From contig JAZOBA010000088.1 in the NCBI GenBank assembly GCA_045595705.1, forward strand, positions 1 to 9,897: DNA of 9,897 bases. The letters are read 5' to 3'. Each line of letters begins with the position of its first letter. The stretch's first letter is position 1. Under the pieces are notes generated by a model. It was not told the DNA's origin, searched no databases, and was given only the letters and a program-made list of their open reading frames with translations. The stretch comes from JAJPXI01 sp045595705 (GTDB taxonomy: Bacteria; Bacillota; Clostridia; Oscillospirales; Oscillospiraceae). Shown in pieces: positions 5,798-9,897 of this stretch. Both the position numbers and the translations under genes were made by a program.

Positions 5798-5880
5798 ACC
5801 TCAAAGGAGGCCGTTTTTGAAGATTCTTCGGATTTTCCAAATCCTCAGAATGACAGGTCGTGCTTCATGAAATGACATTG
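5798..5880 (+). repeat. Palindromic repeat family 1, tandem half copy D
   Basis: Directly after copy C the right half of the element is repeated, from CCTCAAAGGAGGCCG to AATGACATTG, with scattered substitutions against copy C. It has no left arm. It could come from a local duplication of the right half or from a second insertion that removed the left half. Confidence 0.8.
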
Positions 5881-5935
5881 CCCCTGTTCCCCTTTCGTCA
5901 TTTTGACAAGGCAGTCCGCCACCGATGCCATAATT

Positions 5936-5953
5936 TTGTTAAAAAAATATCAA
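5936..5953 (+). promoter_or_regulatory. Rex-like operator candidate upstream of the butyrate operon
   Basis: TTGTTAAAAAAATATCAA matches the clostridial Rex consensus TTGTTAA-N4-TTAACAA in all seven bases of the left half and five of seven in the right half. It ends nine bases before the -35. Rex is the NADH/NAD-sensing repressor known to control crt-bcd-etf-hbd genes in several clostridia, so position and target fit. No rex gene is in the window. Confidence 0.5.
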
Positions 5954-5962
5954 TCCAGTTTA

Positions 5963-5991
5963 TTGACTTCCGCTTATGTACACATTATAAT
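5963..5991 (+). promoter_or_regulatory. Strong sigma-A promoter of the crt-hbd-bcd-etfB operon
   Basis: TTGACT (5963-5968), a 17-base spacer and TATAAT (5986-5991). Only the last base of the -35 departs from consensus. Transcription would begin near 5998, giving a leader of about 134 nt before crt. No other promoter as good appears before hbd, bcd or etfB. Confidence 0.87.
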
Positions 5992-6010
5992 GAATTGAAT
6001 CGGTGAAAAA

Positions 6011-6078
6011 GGGTATTCTGCCCTGTTTCAGGCCGGAAAACCCTGCGCACGCGGCAGTACCCTGCCCGGTGCGCTTTT
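6011..6078 (+). promoter_or_regulatory. Leader with two mutually exclusive hairpins (possible attenuator)
   Basis: GGCAG (6053-6057) can pair with CTGCC (6062-6066) inside a longer stem closed by GCGCAC (6045-6050) and GTGCGC (6069-6074), followed by only four T. Alternatively GGCAGTACCC (6053-6062) can pair with GGGTA and CTGCC at 6011-6022, with a two-base bulge, which would break the first stem. The short T-run makes it a weak terminator at best, so regulation is a suggestion only. Confidence 0.35.
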
Positions 6079-6091
6079 GTGCGCCCGAACT

Positions 6092-6109
6092 TCGTTAAAA
6101 AAATGACAA
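6092..6109 (+). promoter_or_regulatory. Second Rex-like site in the crt leader
   Basis: TCGTTAAAAAAATGACAA shares 15 of 18 bases and the same spacing with the candidate at 5936-5953, and lies about 100 bases downstream of the transcription start, just before the crt ribosome site. It is a weaker match to the Rex consensus. The A-rich middle makes a chance match possible. Confidence 0.35.
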
Positions 6110-6131
6110 ATCCCCCAAAGGAGTGAAATCC

Positions 6132-6908
6132 ATGGCATTCGTAACTCTGGAAAAGCAAGACCGCATCGGCATCCTGACCGTCAACCGTCCCGAAGCGCTC
6201 AACGCCCTGAACTCTCAGGTGCTGACCGATCTGGACGCCGCACTGGATCAGGTGGAGTCCGACAGCGAAATCTACGTGGTCATTCTGACCGGCGCAGGCC
6301 GCTCCTTTGTGGCCGGAGCCGACATCGGTGAGATGGTCAACTTCTCTGCCGTCGACGGCAAGCGCTTTGGCGTTCACGGCGGTCAGGTCTTCCTCAAGCT
6401 GGAAAATCTGTCCAAGCCGGTCATCGCCGCCATCAACGGCTTTGCGCTGGGCGGCGGATGCGAACTGGCCATGGCCTGTGACATCCGTCTGGCCTCCGAA
6501 AAGGCCAAATTCGGCCAGCCCGAGGTCGGTCTGGGCATCACCCCCGGCTTTGGCGGCACCCAGCGTCTGCCCCGCATCGTGGGCACTTCCAAGGCCATGG
6601 AACTGATCCTGACCGGCAAGGTCATCGGCGCCGCCGAGGCCAAGGAGATCGGTCTGGTCAGCGCCGTCTATCCCCCCGAGGAACTGCTGGGCAAGGCGAT
6701 GGAAATGGCCAACATGATCTGCGCCAACGCCCAGATCGCCGTGTGCCAGTCCAAGCGTTGTATCCGCATGGGCATGCAGACCGACATTGCCACCGGCTGT
6801 GCCTTTGAGGCCGAGGCCTTTGGCGTCACCTGCGGCACCGAGGACAAAAACGAGGGCATGACTGCATTCTTGGAAAAGAGAGCAGAGAAAAATTTTAAGA
6901 ATAAGTAA
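6132..6908 (+). CDS. crt: Crotonase (3-hydroxybutyryl-CoA dehydratase)
   Basis: A 258-residue cytoplasmic enzyme that dehydrates 3-hydroxybutyryl-CoA to crotonyl-CoA in butyrate formation. The enoyl-CoA hydratase fold is clear: AGADI at 61-65 and the GGG at 107-109 form the oxyanion hole, and the two catalytic glutamates are Glu111 (GGGCELAMACD) and Glu131 (FGQPEVGLG), with the usual 20-residue spacing. Length is typical. I chose the ATG at 6132, 8 bases after AAAGGAG; the GTG at 6123 overlaps that site. It is the first gene of the operon and is followed by hbd after 326 bases, a long gap for an operon. The last 18 codons including stop (6855-6908) are repeated at 7049-7102. In the gene's own tail, AAA, AAT and TTT codons replace the AAG, AAC and TTC favoured elsewhere, suggesting this tail may be the incoming copy. 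Confidence 0.95.
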   Translation: MAFVTLEKQDRIGILTVNRPEALNALNSQVLTDLDAALDQVESDSEIYVVILTGAGRSFVAGADIGEMVNFSAVDGKRFGVHGGQVFLKLENLSKPVIAAINGFALGGGCELAMACDIRLASEKAKFGQPEVGLGITPGFGGTQRLPRIVGTSKAMELILTGKVIGAAEAKEIGLVSAVYPPEELLGKAMEMANMICANAQIAVCQSKRCIRMGMQTDIATGCAFEAEAFGVTCGTEDKNEGMTAFLEKRAEKNFKNK

Positions 6909-7048
6909 GCACCACGCAGAGCGCTTTTCATGCCCGAGTTGGGGCCCCCGCAAAACCGGACGGTTTTGTGGGGAAAGGAGGAGCAAGGAAGCGCGCGCAG
7001 TTTTCGTCGCAGGCGGAAACGGAGAGAAGCGGACTTTGCGACGACGCA
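6909..7048. other. 140-bp hairpin-rich insert between two crt tails
   Basis: This segment matches nothing else in the window and has no gene of its own. It contains CCCCGCAAAACCG pairing with CGGTTTTGTGGGG (about 6947-6973, GA loop, one G-T pair) and TCGTCGCA (7004-7011) pairing with TGCGACGA (7037-7044). An internal AAAGGAGGAG resembles a ribosome site but no sizeable frame follows. It is bounded on both sides by the duplicated crt 3' end. Neither hairpin has a T-run, so the transcript probably continues into hbd. Confidence 0.6.
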
Positions 7049-7102
7049 GGCATGACTGCATTCTTGGAAAAGAGAGCAGAGAAGAATTTCAAGAACCGTT
7101 AA
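7049..7102 (+). pseudogene. Duplicated 3' end of crt (orphan tail)
   Basis: These 54 bases match crt 6855-6908 at 48 positions; the first 35 are identical. They encode GMTAFLEKRAEKNFKNR and a TAA stop, against ...KNK in crt. Three changed codons are synonymous third-base changes to G or C and the fourth is Lys to Arg, so this tail kept its coding meaning and matches the codon habits of the operon. There is no start codon context or upstream body, so it is not a gene by itself. Confidence 0.85.
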
Positions 7103-7104
7103 TT

Positions 7105-7220
7105 CAATTGACAATTGTGAATGAATGTATTTGCCAAAGCAAATGAATACAAATGGCCGCTTTGCGGCTTCCGAATGGATAATTGTCCATTGTCAATTAT
7201 CCATTGTCAATTATCCATTA
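7105..7220 (+). repeat. Repeat family 2, copy in the crt-hbd spacer (heptamer arms)
   Basis: A short left arm (CAATTGACAATTGTG) is followed by the core AATGAATGTATTTGCC (7120-7135) and the small hairpin GGCCGCTTTGCGGCTTCC (7155-7172). The right arm is six 7-bp units of the form TCAATTA or TCCATTG (7179-7220). The last unit touches the hbd ribosome site CAGGAGG. A translated version (CQLSI-type peptides) is a common annotation artefact and is the reason not to extend hbd upstream. Confidence 0.8.
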
Positions 7221-7234
7221 CAGGAGGTAATTTT

Positions 7235-8080
7235 ATGAAGAAAATCGTAGTTATCGGCGGCGGCACCATGGGTCTGGACATCGCTCAGGTTTTCGCCCGT
7301 TCCGGCTTTGAAGTGGTGGTCCGCGACATTCGCGACGACATCATTCAGGCCTCCGAGGCCCGTCTGAACAAGGGTCTGGACAAACTGGTTGCCAAGGGCA
7401 AGATGGACGAGGCAGGCAAGGCCGCCATCACCGGCAACATCACCTTCACCACCGACCTGAATCTGGCCGCTGACGCCGATCTGGTGGTGGAAGCCGCCAT
7501 CGAGAATCTGGAGATCAAGAAGGGCGTCTTTGCCGAGCTGGACACCATCTGCAAGGCCGAAACCATCTTCGCCTCCAACACCTCCTCCATCTCCATCACC
7601 GCCATTGCCGCCGCCACCAAGCGCGCCGACAAGTTCATCGGTATGCACTTCTTCAACCCCGCCACCGTCATGAAGCTGGTGGAAGTCATCAAGGGCGCCC
7701 GCACCTCCCAGGAGACCTTTGACACGGTCTACGCTCTGGCTGAACAGCTGGGCAAGAGCCCCATCGAGGTCAACGAGGCACCCGGCTTTGTGGTCAACAA
7801 GATCATGATCCCCTACATCAACGAGGCCATCGGCCTGCTGGAGACCGGCGTGGCCAGCGTGGAAGACATCGACAAGGCCATGAAGCTGGGCGGCAACCAC
7901 CCCATGGGCCCCCTGGAGCTGGGCGACTTCATCGGTCTGGACGTGTGTCTGGCCATCATGGAAGTGCTGCAGGCAGAAACCGGTGACGACAAGTACCGCC
8001 CCGCTCTGCTGCTGCGCAAGATGGTCCGCGGCGGTCTGCTGGGCCGCAAGTCCGGCAAGGGCTTCTACGATTACAATTAA
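7235..8080 (+). CDS. hbd: 3-hydroxybutyryl-CoA dehydrogenase
   Basis: A 281-residue cytoplasmic enzyme that reduces acetoacetyl-CoA to 3-hydroxybutyryl-CoA with NAD(P)H. The N-terminal Rossmann domain has IGGGTMG (7-13) and an acidic residue (Asp31) at the end of the second strand, which favours NADH. The family's catalytic residues are all present at the usual numbers: Ser117 (NTSS), His138 (HFFNP), Glu150 and Asn188 (APGFVVNK). The C-terminal dimerisation domain includes GDFIGLDV and ends at GKGFYDYN. The start is the ATG at 7235, with AGGAGG at 7222-7227; an in-frame upstream start at 7121 would translate the repeat. The final codons and stop lie within the first heptamer of the next repeat (8074-8080). 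It is the second gene of the operon. Confidence 0.96.
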   Translation: MKKIVVIGGGTMGLDIAQVFARSGFEVVVRDIRDDIIQASEARLNKGLDKLVAKGKMDEAGKAAITGNITFTTDLNLAADADLVVEAAIENLEIKKGVFAELDTICKAETIFASNTSSISITAIAAATKRADKFIGMHFFNPATVMKLVEVIKGARTSQETFDTVYALAEQLGKSPIEVNEAPGFVVNKIMIPYINEAIGLLETGVASVEDIDKAMKLGGNHPMGPLELGDFIGLDVCLAIMEVLQAETGDDKYRPALLLRKMVRGGLLGRKSGKGFYDYN

Positions 8081-8217
8081 CAATTAACAGTTAACAATGG
8101 ACAATGGACAATGGACAATGGACAATGAATGTATTTGCCGTTGGCGAACGGATTTGAATTGCCGCTTTGCGGCGTCCCTGTTTTAATTGTCAATTATCAA
8201 TTGTCAATTATCAATTA
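8074..8217 (+). repeat. Repeat family 2, copy in the hbd-bcd spacer (heptamer arms)
   Basis: Eight tandem 7-bp units run from inside the hbd stop region (CAATTAA twice, CAGTTAA, CAATGGA four times, CAATGAA; 8074-8129). They are followed by the core AATGAATGTATTTGCC (8124-8139) and the hairpin GCCGCTTTGCGGC (8161-8173). The right arm is five TCAATTA/TCAATTG-type units (8183-8217). The core elements are shared with the copy at 7105-7220 at nearly the same spacing (36 against 35 bases), while unit numbers differ. The last unit overlaps the AAGGAGAG ribosome site of bcd. Confidence 0.82.
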
Positions 8218-8231
8218 AGGAGAGAACAAAC

Positions 8232-9395
<1,164 letters not shown>

Positions 9396-9412
9396 GAAGG
9401 AGGTAGAGAGCA

Positions 9413-9897
9413 ATGAAAATCTTTGTTTGTGTCAAGCAGGTGCCCGATACCTCCGGTGTCGTAGCAGTCAAGGAAGACGGCACCATGGACCGTGCCGCCA
9501 TGGCCACCATCACCAACCACTACGATCTGGCCGCCGTTGAGGCCGCTCTGCAGGTCAAGGACGCCACCGGCTGCAAGGTGGTCGTCGTCTCCATGGGTCC
9601 CCCGCCTGCCGAGTCCATGCTGCGTGAGCTGCTGGCCATGGGCTGCGACGAGGCTTATCTGATCTGCGGCCGCGAGTTCGGCGGCAGCGATACCTACGCC
9701 ACCTCCCAGATCATCGCCGCCGGCATCAGCCACATCGGTCTGGAAGAGGGCGACATCGTGTTCTGCGGCCGTCAGGCGATCGACGGCGACACCGCACAGG
9801 TTGGCCCCCAGATCGCAGAGAAGCTGCACATCCCCCAGATCACCTACGCCATGGACGTGGAAGTCAAGGACGGCGCTGTCACCGTCAAGCGTCAGCT
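9413..9897 (+). CDS. etfB: Electron transfer flavoprotein beta subunit (partial, cut by window end)
   Basis: The first 161 residues of EtfB, starting MKIFVCVKQVPDTSG at the ATG at 9413, 8 bases after AAGGAGGT. The nucleotide-binding motif RQAIDGDTAQVGPQIAE (120-136) is intact, and NHYDLAAVEAAL (35-46) matches the conserved N-x-x-D-x-x-A-x-E-A-A-L region. In Bcd/Etf complexes this subunit binds the bifurcating FAD together with EtfA and is where NADH delivers electrons. Whether the complex here is bifurcating is inferred from the operon. The frame is open to the edge, and etfA would be expected next. Confidence 0.95.
   Translation, partial: MKIFVCVKQVPDTSGVVAVKEDGTMDRAAMATITNHYDLAAVEAALQVKDATGCKVVVVSMGPPPAESMLRELLAMGCDEAYLICGREFGGSDTYATSQIIAAGISHIGLEEGDIVFCGRQAIDGDTAQVGPQIAEKLHIPQITYAMDVEVKDGAVTVKRQ

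Noticed and set aside
5985..7061. Minus-strand frame of 358 codons across crt
   Set aside because: Antisense to a crotonase with complete active-site motifs; it covers the consensus promoter and leader and has no ribosome site.
7121..7234. Upstream extension of hbd by 38 residues
   Set aside because: The extension translates the family 2 repeat; AGGAGG sits correctly before the ATG at 7235 and the Rossmann fold begins there.
8074..8217. CRISPR-like array
   Set aside because: Units are 7 bp without unique spacers and no cas genes are near; these are simple tandem repeats with a shared core.

Overview
The window looks like part of a chromosome from an anaerobic, butyrate-forming member of the Clostridia. 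The G+C-rich coding sequence, strong AGGAGG-type ribosome binding sites, consensus sigma-A promoters, a TPEP-linker/BspA-LRR lipoprotein and a butyryl-CoA operon all fit Oscillospiraceae-type gut bacteria. That placement is inferred from gene content, and the genus cannot be fixed from sequence reading alone.

Layout. Positions 1-72 hold the 3' end of a plus-strand gene. It converges on a minus-strand surface lipoprotein with a long TPEP repeat linker and BspA-type leucine-rich repeats (305-1555). Next come, all on the minus strand, a sodium-coupled amino-acid type transporter of the SNF/NSS family (1779-3119), a small two-helix membrane protein of unknown function (3625-4077) and a PlsC-like acyltransferase with a zinc-ribbon insert (4184-5404). 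From 6132 to the end, on the plus strand, lies the butyryl-CoA operon crt-hbd-bcd-etfB, with etfB cut by the window edge. Crotonase, 3-hydroxybutyryl-CoA dehydrogenase and the Bcd/Etf complex together convert acetoacetyl-CoA to butyryl-CoA. The operon has a near-perfect promoter (TTGACT-17-TATAAT). Two Rex-like redox operator candidates sit near it, one just upstream of the -35 and one in the leader, and the leader can also form two mutually exclusive hairpins. No thiolase gene is in the window.

The non-coding DNA is more unusual than the genes. (1) A ~140-bp palindromic element with AATGTCATT/AATGACATT ends occurs as two near-full copies (3460-3601, 5658-5797), one end-truncated copy in reverse orientation (87-217), one tandem half copy (5798-5880) and one short core copy (1592-1662). 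One copy is inserted into the loop of an intrinsic terminator and is flanked by a 9-bp direct repeat; central stems of two copies differ by a compensatory base-pair change. (2) A second repeat, built of 7-bp units around a shared core, fills the crt-hbd and hbd-bcd spacers and ends exactly against the Shine-Dalgarno sequence in both. (3) The last 18 codons of crt, stop included, are present twice, 194 bp apart, around a 140-bp hairpin-rich insert. (4) A ~250-bp cluster of perfect hairpins lies upstream of the transporter gene.

I see no rRNA, tRNA, CRISPR array or transposase gene. No complete new protein system is evident; the best leads are the repeat families and the crt tail duplication.
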